64,000 bases of DNA from CAZJKE01 sp964546585 (GCA_964546585.1 CAZJKE010000002.1:82195-146194), one strand, 5' to 3'; positions 51,294 through 60,631 are shown, numbered from the stretch's first letter. Notes: a model not told the origin generated them from the letters alone. A program made the numbers and translations.

Positions 51294-52631
51294 TCAGAAG
51301 GAGAACTGGAGCTGGGTGCGAAGGACCCACTCGCTCGCGTTGGCATTCGAGCCACGCCAGTTCGTGATGTTCGTCGCATCAACACCGAGCGGCGCAACGC
51401 CGTTCCAACTGTAACCCAGATCGGTCGTCCACTTGGCGTTCTGTCCCGCCCAGTAGTTGTTCAGACCAACCGTAAGGATTTCCAGGTTGTCGGTGTCGTC
51501 GTCAAAGTCCTCGTACTCGAAGCGACCGTAGAGTTCCCAGTCACTGTTGAGATACGTGGCGGCCTGAGCCACAAACCCGATGGGGTTGGCATCGCCGACG
51601 TCCTGATCGGCATACATGAAGAGCAGGTAGGCGCTGCTGCCACCCCACTCCATCTGTACGTCAGCGGTGCACGTCCAGCGGTCATTGGAGACAGCCGCAA
51701 GGGTCGAAGGACCGTTGTCGTCGTAACTCATCGTCACGCCGACGAGGGTGCCGGTTTCGCCACCTTCGGGGCTGGTGAACTCGTCGAACTGATCCCATCC
51801 GCTACCACTGAGNNNNNNNNNNNNNNNNNNNNNNNNNNNNNNNNNNNNNNNNNNNNNNNNNNNNNNNNNNNNNNNNNNNNNNNNNNNNNNNNNNNNNNNN
51901 NNNNNNNNNNNNCCGTTGCTCCACATGCCCCAGAAGCGAGCCTCGTCACCACTGTAGTTGAACGACAGGCCCGTTGAGGTCGTCGTACCCGTACCACCAA
52001 AGTAGGTGTAGGAGAGCAGTGATCGCTCAACTGCCATTTGGTCCTCGGCGTTGATCAGCCATTCACGGCTCATCGGTACCTTCATCTGACCCATGGCCAG
52101 TTCCCAGCCATCGCTCCAGTCAGCTGTGCCGTAGGCCCAGTCAACATTGGGGTTGGCCGAAGAGGCACCCCAATCAAGCCGGATGTCATAGCCGTAGCTG
52201 CCAGCGATTGCACCGGAGAAGTTCAGCACGGTTCGCGTCTGATCAAAGCCCCAGCGGCTGTCCTGCGCAAGTGTGTCGTCGTCGACGTCACTGTAGACCC
52301 AACGCTCCTGAAGAACGCCGTTGATCGTCAGTGACCAGTTCCCATCACCGCTACCGACCGTAAAGCCACCGTTATAGCCAGCGTTGGAACCGCTGCCTTG
52401 AAGGCTTGCACGAGTGTCGGCGTCAGCGAGGACGTCGTGGACAAGGCTGCGGATCTCGTCACTGCGAGATTCGGTCAACCAGTCCTGGTTCTGCATGGCA
52501 GAAAGCTCGGCAATGCGAGCCTCAGCCGCCTCGAGGCGAACCTGCAGGTCAGCGTTGATATCGCTGCCCGCATAGCCCATGCTCGTCAGCGTCAACGAAG
52601 TGACGCCGGCAAAGAGGCAAAGATGACTCAT
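51294..52631 (-). CDS. Outer-membrane porin-like protein, copy C of a tandem triplet, with internal assembly gap
   Basis: The first and most diverged copy, about 445 residues counting the gap. Signal peptide (1-22), helical segment (LQVRLEAAEARIAELSAMQ), linker (DWLTESRSDEIRSLVHDVLADADTR), then beta-barrel (LTINGVLQERWVYSD, ELAMGQMKVPMSREWL, LNNYWAGQNAKWTTDLGYSW) and terminal LRTQLQFSF. The gap at 51813-51912 falls where the paralogues have about 40 residues, so the true gap is probably near 100-130 nt. AGGAG lies 9 nt before the ATG. Its own strong terminator suggests separate, possibly higher, expression. Confidence 0.84.
   Translation of the reverse strand: MSHLCLFAGVTSLTLTSMGYAGSDINADLQVRLEAAEARIAELSAMQNQDWLTESRSDEIRSLVHDVLADADTRASLQGSGSNAGYNGGFTVGSGDGNWSLTINGVLQERWVYSDVDDDTLAQDSRWGFDQTRTVLNFSGAIAGSYGYDIRLDWGASSANPNVDWAYGTADWSDGWELAMGQMKVPMSREWLINAEDQMAVERSLLSYTYFGGTGTTTSTGLSFNYSGDEARFWGMWSNXXXXXXXXXXXXXXXXXXXXXXXXXXXXXXXXXXLSGSGWDQFDEFTSPEGGETGTLVGVTMSYDDNGPSTLAAVSNDRWTCTADVQMEWGGSSAYLLFMYADQDVGDANPIGFVAQAATYLNSDWELYGRFEYEDFDDDTDNLEILTVGLNNYWAGQNAKWTTDLGYSWNGVAPLGVDATNITNWRGSNANASEWVLRTQLQFSF
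51813..51912. other. Assembly gap (100 N) inside porin copy C
   Basis: Exactly 100 N inside the gene; comparison with copies A and B suggests about 40 residues belong here. Confidence 0.98.
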
Positions 52632-52883
52632 GGGTCAACTCTCCTGATCTGTCGAACGCCTCAGCCGACTCCCGTGGCCTCGTGCGTCCTTACCATCCAC
52701 CCGCCCGCTATGGATCCGGTCAACAAGACGCGGAGCGGACGATTCTTCCCTATCGGCCCACCCGGGCCGAGAAGTTGAAGGCGAGATAGTAGTGATTTCC
52801 CGGCCCTTGGCTACCCCCCCAGCGGAAAAGGGTGAAAAAAAGGAAACAGCCCTTTTGGCAGCCCCTTTTTCTTCGCCCTAACT
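52632..52883. promoter_or_regulatory. Leader and promoter region of porin copy C, downstream of radA
   Basis: About 250 gene-free nucleotides. It contains a 7-bp hairpin (TCGGCCC at 52753-52759 with GGGCCGA at 52764-52770), a possible -35 TTGACC on the minus strand at 52723-52718 with only a weak -10, and A/T-rich runs at 52825-52875 just beyond the radA stop that could end its transcript. No open frame of note. Confidence 0.4.
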
Positions 52884-54302
52884 CTAGGCTTTCAGAGGGT
52901 TTATGTGCGATCTCGCACGATCCAGACATTCCGGTCCGATAACCGGTCCATGCACGCCTTCCTGAGGCCGACTTTGAGCGAAAAACCGTCCCCCATGGGC
53001 CACATCCGCCACCGCATCGCCGCCACAATCTGCCTGAACCGCCGGGACCAGCACTCTTTCGTAGCCCCGGCGGGCCGCAGCGTGGAGGCGCTGTTCCAGG
53101 TGGGGCACCGGAAGCACCTCACCCCCGAGCCCGATTTCGCCCATCACGCATGTCTTTGACGGCAATGCGAGATCTCGAGCCGTTCCAATGATCGCAAGAC
53201 ACAGGGCGAGGTCTGCAGCGGGTTCCACCAATCGAAGTCCCCCTACCACGCTCGCGTAGATGTCCCGCTCGCCGAGCGGAATGCCGGCATGTCGTTCAAT
53301 GACAGCCACGAGCATCGAAAGACGTTTCCCGTCCACACCCGTGGCCCTCCGTCCCGCCTGGCCAAGGTTGCCCACTGCAACCAAGGCCTGCACCTCCGTC
53401 AACAGACATCGGCTTCCATGCATGGCGGCGCAGGTCACAGCGCCGCTTCGCGGAGGCGCATCGGGGTCGAGCAATGAACCAGCGTCGACCACTTCCCGCA
53501 ACCCGGTTTCACTCATCTCAAACAGCCCCACTTCCATTGTCGTACCAAAACGGTTCTTCGCGCCGCGTAGTGCTCGCACGGCATGATGCCGATCCCCTTC
53601 GAACTGCAACACGACATCCACCATGTGTTCGAGCGTTCTCGGCCCGGCCAATTGACCGTCCTTGGTCACATGTCCCACGATGAAGACCGCCACTGTCAGT
53701 TCTCTGGCGAGGTGCACCAGTGCTCGGCAGCATCGCCGAACATTGCTCACCCCACCGGGAGAAGAACCTCCATCGCTTGGATGCACCATTTGAATGGAGT
53801 CCAGGATCAGGATGCCGGGCCGCACCTGCTGCACTTGCTCGGAAATACTCGCAATGTCACTTTCCGCAACCACGAAGAGATCGCTTGGCAGGACATTGCC
53901 GCCCAGCAGTCGCTCTGCGCGCAGGCGACACTGGTACGCAGATTCTTCGCTCGTGGCGTACAACACCCGCCGTTCCTCCGCGGCGTGCATTGCAACCTGC
54001 ATCAAGAGTGTTGACTTGCCAATTCCCGGTTCCCCGCCAACCAGCACAACGCTTCCCGCAACCAGCCCACCGCCAAGCACGCGATCGAGTTCGCCCGTTC
54101 CGGTCTTGAATCGATGGACTTCAGTTGGTTCGATGTCGGAAAGTCGAATCGCATGCTGATGAAAGGAGGGCGATCCCGGATTGGTGTCCCCATCCGGCGC
54201 CTGCACGGTATTCCAGGCACCACAACTCACGCACCTGCCGGACCAACAGGGGTGTTCGACGCCGCAGGCGGTGCAGTGATATGACTTCTTCGCTCGTGCC
54301 AC
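52884..54302 (-). CDS. radA: DNA repair protein RadA (Sms)
   Basis: A 472-residue RecA-like helicase that drives branch migration in recombination. An N-terminal zinc finger reads CTACGVEHPCWSGRCVSC. Walker A is GGEPGIGKST near 95, the RadA-specific GAKNRFG motif is near 250, and the C-terminal Lon-like domain has SERDIYASVVGGLRLVEPAADLALCLAI. The GTG at 54302 gives the usual start a few residues before the zinc finger; a longer reading from 54395 overlaps the small gene upstream. It is the last gene of the carB-nuoH run. Confidence 0.97.
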   Translation of the reverse strand: MARAKKSYHCTACGVEHPCWSGRCVSCGAWNTVQAPDGDTNPGSPSFHQHAIRLSDIEPTEVHRFKTGTGELDRVLGGGLVAGSVVLVGGEPGIGKSTLLMQVAMHAAEERRVLYATSEESAYQCRLRAERLLGGNVLPSDLFVVAESDIASISEQVQQVRPGILILDSIQMVHPSDGGSSPGGVSNVRRCCRALVHLARELTVAVFIVGHVTKDGQLAGPRTLEHMVDVVLQFEGDRHHAVRALRGAKNRFGTTMEVGLFEMSETGLREVVDAGSLLDPDAPPRSGAVTCAAMHGSRCLLTEVQALVAVGNLGQAGRRATGVDGKRLSMLVAVIERHAGIPLGERDIYASVVGGLRLVEPAADLALCLAIIGTARDLALPSKTCVMGEIGLGGEVLPVPHLEQRLHAAARRGYERVLVPAVQADCGGDAVADVAHGGRFFAQSRPQEGVHGPVIGPECLDRARSHINPLKA

Positions 54303-54319
54303 GCCCCGGAAGCGTACTG

Positions 54320-54556
54320 CTACTGGGCGTGTATCCCGGGCGTGCGGCTCTTTCTCTTGGCAAGTCGTCGCATCGATGAAGCCCACCGCGCCCACTGAAG
54401 CAGCGCACGCCGCTTCTCGGCCACACTCAGGTCACCTCCGCCAAATGCGGTGCGTCTTCGCCACGCGAGATACCCGCCGCCGAATCGCAACCGGCATCGG
54501 CAAGCAAGCACAACTGCGAGCCAAAGGCCGCCAATCGCATCCCTCCATGTCCTCAA
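54320..54556 (-). CDS. Small basic protein between nuoH and radA
   Basis: A 78-residue frame whose TTG start overlaps the nuoH stop (TTGA), with its stop 17 nt before radA. A hydrophobic stretch (IGGLWLAVVLAC) is followed by RLRFGGGYLAWRRRTAFGGG and a basic helix (WARWASSMRRLAKRKSR). I recall short planctomycete proteins with a similar W-R-W-R-x-TAFG core, but no function is known. The tight fit between its neighbours and this core argue for a real gene. Confidence 0.5.
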   Translation of the reverse strand: MRTWRDAIGGLWLAVVLACRCRLRFGGGYLAWRRRTAFGGGDLSVAEKRRALLQWARWASSMRRLAKRKSRTPGIHAQ

Positions 54557-55746
54557 CCGCCGCCCCCCCCGGGCGACTCCGGTGGGCTGAAGCGACTCCC
54601 CACAAGACCGATGCGACGGTTCATGTCGCTTTTCGGCAGCAATGGGTTCACAAGCATCATGATCAGCACTGCCAACACCGAACCTGTCCAGAGCCAGGGA
54701 AGCCATCCCATATATATATAGAAGGACACGATCAACACCAGCAGAAGCGCCGTGGGGATCATGCCTTCCCACGCCAGTCGCATCAGTTGATCGAACCGGA
54801 AGCGTGGCAGCGTCCAGCGAACCAACATCGTCAGGGCGATGAGCAGGAAGACCTTTCCGAATACGATCCCAGCCTGCAGAAGGATGAGCCAGATGCTACC
54901 TGCCGCGGGCAAGTCCCAGCCCGTTGCAGGATTCAGCGACCAGCCGCCCATGAACAGCGTCACGAAGAAGGCGCTGCCCACGAACAGATGTACATATTCG
55001 CCCATGAAGAAGAGTGCCCACCGCATGGATGAGTACTCCGTATGCCAACCGCCGACCAGTTCCTGTTCGGCCTCGGCGAGATCAAACGGAGCCCGGTTCG
55101 CCTCGGCCAGGAGGCAGGTATAGAAGAGAATCGCCGCAAGCGGTTGCTGCAGGAGATTCCACTGTCCCTCGAGTTGCTGAGCAACGATCGCCTGCGGCAG
55201 CAGTGTGCCGGATGCCAGAATCACACACAACAGCGCCAGCCCCATCGGGATCTCGTAACTGATGATCTGGGCACTTGCGCGGAGACCACCGAGGAACGAA
55301 TACTTGTTGTTCGACGCCCAGCCCCCGAGTGCTACACCGTATACGCCGAGCGACCCGGTCGCCACGAGGTAAATGACCCCGATGTTGATGTTGGCGCCCA
55401 TGATGGCCACAGATTCGCCGCCGCCCAGAATCAGCCAGCCACCCCACGGGATAACCAGAAACCCGATGAGCGCCGGCACCGCGGAAAAGGCAGGTGCGAG
55501 CACAAAGAGTCCGCGGTCCACACCGCGGGGCATGAAGTCCTCTTTCATGAACAACTTCAGACCGTCAGCGATCGGTTGAAGAAGCCCCAGTGGGCCGACT
55601 CTGTTCGGCCCAATGCGATCCTGCACCCACGCGCACAGTTTTCGTTCAAGCAGGATGAGATAGGCCGCAGCACCGAGTGACACATGCAGAATCACGACCA
55701 GAACGATGACAGAAGTGATCAGCTGCGGCGTCAGGAAGGCGGGCAT
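54553..55746 (-). CDS. nuoH: NADH-quinone oxidoreductase subunit H (isolated)
   Basis: A 397-residue membrane subunit of complex I that joins the quinone site to the proton-pumping arm. Family motifs: ERKLCAWVQDRIGPNRVGPLGLLQPIADGLKLFMKED near 33-69, RASAQIISYEIPMGLAL, and NRAPFDLAEAEQELVGGWHTEYS. The Gly- and Pro-rich C-terminal tail (SPPESPGGGGG) is unusual. The ATG at 55746 has TACAAT 10 nt upstream and no Shine-Dalgarno site. No other nuo genes are in the window, so this subunit is separated from the rest. Confidence 0.96.
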   Translation of the reverse strand: MPAFLTPQLITSVIVLVVILHVSLGAAAYLILLERKLCAWVQDRIGPNRVGPLGLLQPIADGLKLFMKEDFMPRGVDRGLFVLAPAFSAVPALIGFLVIPWGGWLILGGGESVAIMGANINIGVIYLVATGSLGVYGVALGGWASNNKYSFLGGLRASAQIISYEIPMGLALLCVILASGTLLPQAIVAQQLEGQWNLLQQPLAAILFYTCLLAEANRAPFDLAEAEQELVGGWHTEYSSMRWALFFMGEYVHLFVGSAFFVTLFMGGWSLNPATGWDLPAAGSIWLILLQAGIVFGKVFLLIALTMLVRWTLPRFRFDQLMRLAWEGMIPTALLLVLIVSFYIYMGWLPWLWTGSVLAVLIMMLVNPLLPKSDMNRRIGLVGSRFSPPESPGGGGG

Positions 55747-55756
55747 GGGGGAGGGG

Positions 55757-55762
55757 ATTGTA
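55757..55762 (-). promoter_or_regulatory. TACAAT -10-like box for nuoH
   Basis: TACAAT on the minus strand, 10 nt before the ATG at 55746 and 12 nt past the carB stop codon; it would give a leader of about 3-4 nt. Confidence 0.45.
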
Positions 55763-55774
55763 TCGGGAGAAGGG

Positions 55775-58700
55775 TCATGCGCCTGCGGTGGCCGCCTCGC
55801 CGCTGCGGCTTTCTCGGTTGAGTTCGGGGAAACAATCCTGAAGCGCGATGACGCTCCAGTCACCGGCGCGAAGCGCGGCGATCGCCTGCACTGCTGCTAC
55901 CGCTCCGGTCATCGTCGTGATCATCGGGATTCGCTGCCGCACGGCCATTGCGCGAATCCGCCCCTCATCGGTATGGGCGCCCGTTCTCGTAGGTGTGTTG
56001 ATGATGAGATCGATTTCGCGGTTTGCAATGCGGTCGAGAATGTTGGGGCGAGCGCCTTCGGAGATCTTACGGATGAGCGTCGTCGAGACGCTGTGCGAGC
56101 GGAGCATGCCGCGGGTCCCGCTCGTCGTGTAGACCTGGAACCCCATGGAAACCAGTGACCTCGCAACTTCGACAGTGCGTGGTTTGTCCGAATCCCGCGT
56201 CGAGAGGAAGACATTGCCTTCAATGGGCAAAGGCCTGCCAACCGCCATCTTGGCCTTGGCCAGCGCGACCGGCAGCGACAGGTCCACGCCCATCACCTCA
56301 CCCGTCGATCGCATTTCCGGCCCAAGCACGACATCCACACCCGGGAACTTCTCAAACGGAAACGCGGGCTCCTTGACCGAGTAATACCCCGTGTCTGGAA
56401 TCTCCTCGCATCCGAGTTCTTCGATGGAGGCGCCCATCATGGTTCGCGCGGCAAGTCGGGACCAGGGAACGCCCTTCGATTTCGCCACGAACGGCACGGT
56501 TCGCGAGGCACGCGGATTCACTTCGATTACGTAGACCGTCTCATCCTTGATGGCCAACTGCATGTTCATGAGACCACAGACCCGAAGACGCTCCGCCATC
56601 GCGGCCGCCTGTCTGTGAATCTCTCTCAGAATGGACGGCGGCAGTGAGAACGGCGGCAAGACGCAACTGCTGTCTCCGCTGTGCACGCCGGCTTGCTCGA
56701 TGTGTTCCATGATCCCGCACATCACCGCGCGGGGCGTTGCCTCCGGTCTTACGATCCTCCTCGACGCAGTCGCGGGATGCGGGTCAAAGTCGGCGATGAC
56801 ATCCACATCGATCTCGATCGCTTCAGAGAGAAATCGGTCGATGAGCACGGGCGCATCGGCAAGTTCCGACACATCGACGGCGGTTCGCATGTATCGGTGC
56901 AACGATGTTTCGTCGAAGCAGATCTCCATGCCACGGCCACCGAGAACATAACTCGGCCGCACGAGGACCGGATACCCGATCCTCTCGGCAATACCCGTCG
57001 CTTCGTCCAAGGAGTACGCGATGCCATTCTCCGGCTGCCGCAGCCCGAGTTCGTCCAGCGCCGCCTTGAACCGATCCCGATCCTCGGCAATGTCGATTGC
57101 TTCAAGTCCCGTGCCGATGATCGGTACACCGGCGGCGGCCAGACCATGGGCAAGGTTCAACGGCGTTTGACCGCCGAACTGCACGATGACCCCCGCGACC
57201 CCACCTTTTCGGTCCGGCACCTCGCTGCCGCCGCCGTTGAGCCTCTCAAGAATGTTCAGCGTGTCTTCGAGTGTGAGCGGTTCGAAGAAGAGGAGGTCAC
57301 TCGTGTCATAGTCGGTACTGACCGTCTCTGGATTCGAGTTGACCATGACGGATTCAAAACCCATTTCGCTCGCAGCAAACGAGGCCTGACAGCAGCAGTA
57401 GTCAAACTCGATGCCTTGGCCGATGCGATTTGGGCCGCCGCCAAGGATGACGATCTTGTCGCGATCGCCAATCCGCACTTCGTCGTCGCAACAGGTCTTC
57501 TTGCCGGGAAGTTGCAGCGGCGACTCGTAGGTCGAGTAGAAGTAGGGTGTGATTGCTTCGAATTCGGCGGCACAGGTATCCACCAGTTTATAGACCGGCT
57601 CGATGCCAAGCGACTTGCGGTATTCTCGAACCTCGAGAATCGTCTCCGTGGTGATTGCCCCAAGATAGAGATAGGCCAGTTGCGGGTCGGAGAATCCCAT
57701 CTGCTTGGCCCTCGCAAGAAGGTCGGCATCAAGCCCCTCCAGCGAATCGATTGCAAGAAGTTCCTCCTCGAATTCGACGAGTTGCGCAAACTGATCCAGG
57801 AACCACGGATCGATCTTCGTCAATCGATGGATGCGTTCCTGCGACCACCCGAGTTTCATGGCATACCTGATGTAGTACACCCGACCCTGGCTGGGCACCG
57901 ACAGTTTCCTTACCAGCGTATCCTCGTCAATCGGCCAGTCGGCCTCCGGATCGCCCCGGCGGTGTCGAAGCCACCTGTCATTCCGATCGAGGCCGTATCC
58001 GAAGCGTTTGACTTCCATGGATCGAATGGCCTTCTGAAAACTCTCCTTGAACGTGCGGCCGATGCTCATCGCTTCGCCGACTGACTTCATCTGCGTGGTC
58101 AGCGTCTCGTCCGCCTCTGGGAACTTCTCGAAGGTCCACCTGGGCATCTTGGTCACGATGTAGTCAATGGAAGGTTCAAAGCAGGCTGATGTCGTCTGCG
58201 TGATGTCGTTCCGCAGTTCGTCGAGCGTGTACCCCACGGACAGTTTGGCCGCGATCCTTGCGATTGGGAAACCAGTCGCCTTCGAGGCCAGTGCGGAACT
58301 CCGAGACACTCGCGGGTTCATTTCGATCACCACCATGTCGCCATTCTCCGGGTTCACCGCGAATTGCACATTCGATCCCCCCGTGTCCACGCCAACCTCT
58401 CGCATGATTGCGATGGCGGCATCTCGCATTCGCTGGTATTCCTTGTCGGTCAGTGTCAGGATCGGCGCGACGGTGATGGAGTCGCCCGTGTGCACACCCA
58501 TGGGGTCGATGTTCTCAATGCCACAGACGACAATGCAGTTGTCCTTGCGGTCCCGCACAACTTCGAGTTCATATTCCTTCCAGCCAAGGGCCGACTCATC
58601 GATCAACACTTGACCGATTCGAGATGCGTCCATGCCTCGCCGAACGATGTCGTCGAACTCCTCGTGGTTGTACGCGATGCCTCCACCGGTTCCACCGAGG

Positions 58701-59233
58701 GTAAATGCCGGTCGAACGATGGCGGGTAGTCCAACCTCCGTCAGGAAAGTCCAGGCGTCCTCCATCGAGGACACTGCCGCTGAACGAAGTTGCTGCAGAC
58801 CGGATCGGTCGACAATGTGGCGAAATTCTTCGCGATCTTCGGCGCGGAAGATAATCTCTCGACTTGCGCCGATCATCTCGACGCCGAATGTCTCCAACAC
58901 GCCTTGTTCGTCGAGCTCGCACGCGCAGTTCAGGGCAGTCTGCCCGCCGAGCGTCGGCAGCAATGCATCGACGGGGGTACCGAGTTCCTGTTCCTTCTTC
59001 AGCACCCGACGAACGGCCTCGCAGGTGATGGGCTCGATGTAGGTCCGGTCTGAAAAAGCCGGATCGGTCATGATCGTGGCGGGGTTGGAGTTGACCAGCA
59101 CCACTCGGAATCCCTCCTCCCCAAGGGCTTTGCATGCCTGGGTCCCCGAGTAGTCGAATTCGCAGCCTTGCCCGATGGCAATTGGGCCGGAACCAAGGAT
59201 CAGAATTGTCTTGATGTCATCCCGTCGAGGCAT
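55775..59233 (-). CDS. carB: Carbamoyl-phosphate synthase large subunit
   Basis: A 1152-residue enzyme that makes carbamoyl phosphate for pyrimidine and arginine synthesis. Two ATP-grasp halves each open with a GSGPIAIGQGCEFDYSG-type motif (second: GGGPNRIGQGIEFDYCC). ATP-site motifs AFTLGGTGGG and SYVLGGRGM, NPRVSRSSALASKATGFPIA and NPRASRTVPFVAKS, and a C-terminal MGS-like regulatory domain (GFQVYTTSGTRGMLR, LIINTP) are visible. It is about 70-80 residues longer than usual, with extra sequence in the oligomerisation domain (near 430-480) and at the C-terminus. The ATG at 59233 is chosen as the family start. carA is not adjacent. Confidence 0.97.
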   Translation of the reverse strand: MPRRDDIKTILILGSGPIAIGQGCEFDYSGTQACKALGEEGFRVVLVNSNPATIMTDPAFSDRTYIEPITCEAVRRVLKKEQELGTPVDALLPTLGGQTALNCACELDEQGVLETFGVEMIGASREIIFRAEDREEFRHIVDRSGLQQLRSAAVSSMEDAWTFLTEVGLPAIVRPAFTLGGTGGGIAYNHEEFDDIVRRGMDASRIGQVLIDESALGWKEYELEVVRDRKDNCIVVCGIENIDPMGVHTGDSITVAPILTLTDKEYQRMRDAAIAIMREVGVDTGGSNVQFAVNPENGDMVVIEMNPRVSRSSALASKATGFPIARIAAKLSVGYTLDELRNDITQTTSACFEPSIDYIVTKMPRWTFEKFPEADETLTTQMKSVGEAMSIGRTFKESFQKAIRSMEVKRFGYGLDRNDRWLRHRRGDPEADWPIDEDTLVRKLSVPSQGRVYYIRYAMKLGWSQERIHRLTKIDPWFLDQFAQLVEFEEELLAIDSLEGLDADLLARAKQMGFSDPQLAYLYLGAITTETILEVREYRKSLGIEPVYKLVDTCAAEFEAITPYFYSTYESPLQLPGKKTCCDDEVRIGDRDKIVILGGGPNRIGQGIEFDYCCCQASFAASEMGFESVMVNSNPETVSTDYDTSDLLFFEPLTLEDTLNILERLNGGGSEVPDRKGGVAGVIVQFGGQTPLNLAHGLAAAGVPIIGTGLEAIDIAEDRDRFKAALDELGLRQPENGIAYSLDEATGIAERIGYPVLVRPSYVLGGRGMEICFDETSLHRYMRTAVDVSELADAPVLIDRFLSEAIEIDVDVIADFDPHPATASRRIVRPEATPRAVMCGIMEHIEQAGVHSGDSSCVLPPFSLPPSILREIHRQAAAMAERLRVCGLMNMQLAIKDETVYVIEVNPRASRTVPFVAKSKGVPWSRLAARTMMGASIEELGCEEIPDTGYYSVKEPAFPFEKFPGVDVVLGPEMRSTGEVMGVDLSLPVALAKAKMAVGRPLPIEGNVFLSTRDSDKPRTVEVARSLVSMGFQVYTTSGTRGMLRSHSVSTTLIRKISEGARPNILDRIANREIDLIINTPTRTGAHTDEGRIRAMAVRQRIPMITTMTGAVAAVQAIAALRAGDWSVIALQDCFPELNRESRSGEAATAGA

Positions 59234-59292
59234 GGGCGGCGCAAACCTAGGGCAGGGTACCGGGCATCGGCTCGGATGGATAGCATGGAGTG

Positions 59293-60009
59293 GTGCCACC
59301 GCTCCTCATTCTTGCCGCCTCCTTCGCGATCTGGTCCATGGTGGTGGTTCTAGGCCGATGCATCGTCGCACCGCGATTGGCGGCGATGGCAACTGGAAAC
59401 CCGTTGACGGGGCTCCTTTGGCTCCTGCTCAATGTCCTCTTTCGCCTTCTCCACGGGCTTCGCATCGAGCAGCAGGGCAAGGTGCCTGGAGGGATGGATG
59501 CGGGGCCGCTCATAGTCGTCTGCAACCACCAAAGCCCGATCGACCCGCTGTATGTGCAGGCGGGCTGCCGATTCATGATTCGGTGGATGATGGCCGCCGA
59601 GTACAGGACCTCGGCGATTGACTGGTTTTGGGCTGCAGCCGATCCCATCATGGTGTCTCGAGACGGTCGAGATACCGCCGGCTTTCGGGCCGCTCTTCGA
59701 CACCTGCGGGGGGGAGGCGTCGTTGGGATTTTCCCTGAGGGGGGTATTCGGGGACAGCGGCAGGCCATTCACCCATTCATCGAGGGAGCAGGGCTGCTCG
59801 CCGCGCGAGCGCCAGCGTCCCTCCTTCTGGTCACAGTCGACGGCACCCCACGTACCGAGAACATGTTTGCCGCGCTCTTCGAACCCTGCCAAACCACGGT
59901 GCGATTCGTGGACTTGCTCACTTTCGATCGTGCTTCATCCCCTGCGGACATCACCACGACGATTCGAGCCCGCATGGCCGAAGCAACAGGCTGGCCGCTG
60001 GTAGACTGA
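59293..60009 (+). CDS. 1-acylglycerol-3-phosphate acyltransferase family protein (PlsC-like)
   Basis: A 238-residue membrane-associated acyltransferase. The catalytic NHX4D motif is CNHQSPIDPLYV near 75-85 and the substrate-binding FPEGGIRG motif is near 148-155, followed by GAGLLAARA. It should add the second acyl chain in phospholipid synthesis or acylate another lipid. Two GTG codons are possible (59290, 59293); 59293 is 6 nt from a TAGCAT box and is used. It is divergent from carB across about 60 nt. The next gene, ruvA, begins 4 nt after its stop. Confidence 0.9.
   Translation: MPPLLILAASFAIWSMVVVLGRCIVAPRLAAMATGNPLTGLLWLLLNVLFRLLHGLRIEQQGKVPGGMDAGPLIVVCNHQSPIDPLYVQAGCRFMIRWMMAAEYRTSAIDWFWAAADPIMVSRDGRDTAGFRAALRHLRGGGVVGIFPEGGIRGQRQAIHPFIEGAGLLAARAPASLLLVTVDGTPRTENMFAALFEPCQTTVRFVDLLTFDRASSPADITTTIRARMAEATGWPLVD
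60002..60007 (+). promoter_or_regulatory. TAGACT -10-like box for ruvA, inside the end of plsC
   Basis: TAGACT lies 6 nt before the GTG at 60014 and overlaps the plsC stop codon; no Shine-Dalgarno sequence. Confidence 0.42.
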
Positions 60010-60013
60010 CATC

Positions 60014-60631
60014 GTGATTACGCGAATCCGCGGACAACTGGTCGAGGTGAATGACGGCCGCGCACTCCTGTCCGTCGGAGCAATAACATACGAGTTGCTT
60101 GTTCCCGCCGCTGATGTCCCGGATCTTCACAGTCGAATCGGAAGTGATGCAGAGTTTCATACGCTGCACTTTCTTGAGGGTCAGGCTCAGGGTGCAAGTT
60201 TCTCGCCGCGGCTCATCGGGTTCTGCAGCGAACAGGACCGCGCGTTCTTCGTTCTATTCACAAGCGTAAAGGGCATCGGAAACCGCAAGGCACTGCGGGC
60301 TCTGGTTCGGCCATTCGCGGAACTCGCAGCCGCGATCGCACAGCGGGATGCCGCCAGCCTGACGCAACTTCCAGAGATCGGTCGCCGTACGGCGGAGACC
60401 ATCGTCGCGGAACTCAACGGCAAGGTAGAGGAGTTCATGGGACCGGCGGGATCGGGCGAAGAGGTAGCCGCCTCACCATTCGTTCAGGATGCGGTTGCCA
60501 TGCTTCGGCAGATGGGGGAGTCTCCGCGGGATGCTCGGGTGCTCGTTCAGACCGTGCTTGAACAGCAGGATGGAATCGAGTCGGCGGATCAACTGGTACA
60601 GGCATGCTTCCGCGTGAAGGAGGCCGTGTGA
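60014..60631 (+). CDS. ruvA: Holliday junction DNA helicase subunit RuvA
   Basis: A 205-residue protein that binds four-way junctions and loads the RuvB motor. The N-terminal OB fold opens MITRIRGQLVEV. Domain II carries two helix-hairpin-helix motifs (TSVKGIGNRKALRAL near 77 and QLPEIGRRTAETIVAEL near 112), and the C-terminal RuvB-binding domain has DAVAMLRQMGES. ruvB and ruvC are not in the window. Its stop overlaps the GTG of the following nucleotidyltransferase by 4 nt. Confidence 0.96.
   Translation: MITRIRGQLVEVNDGRALLSVGAITYELLVPAADVPDLHSRIGSDAEFHTLHFLEGQAQGASFSPRLIGFCSEQDRAFFVLFTSVKGIGNRKALRALVRPFAELAAAIAQRDAASLTQLPEIGRRTAETIVAELNGKVEEFMGPAGSGEEVAASPFVQDAVAMLRQMGESPRDARVLVQTVLEQQDGIESADQLVQACFRVKEAV

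Noticed and set aside
45830..51912. N runs considered as masked mobile elements
   Set aside because: Each is exactly 100 N and falls inside or at the edge of ordinary genes; they are scaffold gaps.
52695..52723. Possible sigma-70 promoter TTGACC/GTGGAT for porin copy C
   Set aside because: The -35 is good but the -10 is too weak to claim; noted only in the intergenic entry.
54710..54722. Run of alternating TA (tatatatata) in a GC-rich region
   Set aside because: It encodes the Tyr-Ile-Tyr part of a NuoH membrane helix and needs no regulatory explanation.
56681..58084. 467-codon plus-strand frame opposite carB
   Set aside because: Antisense to a highly conserved housekeeping gene; no domain recognised.
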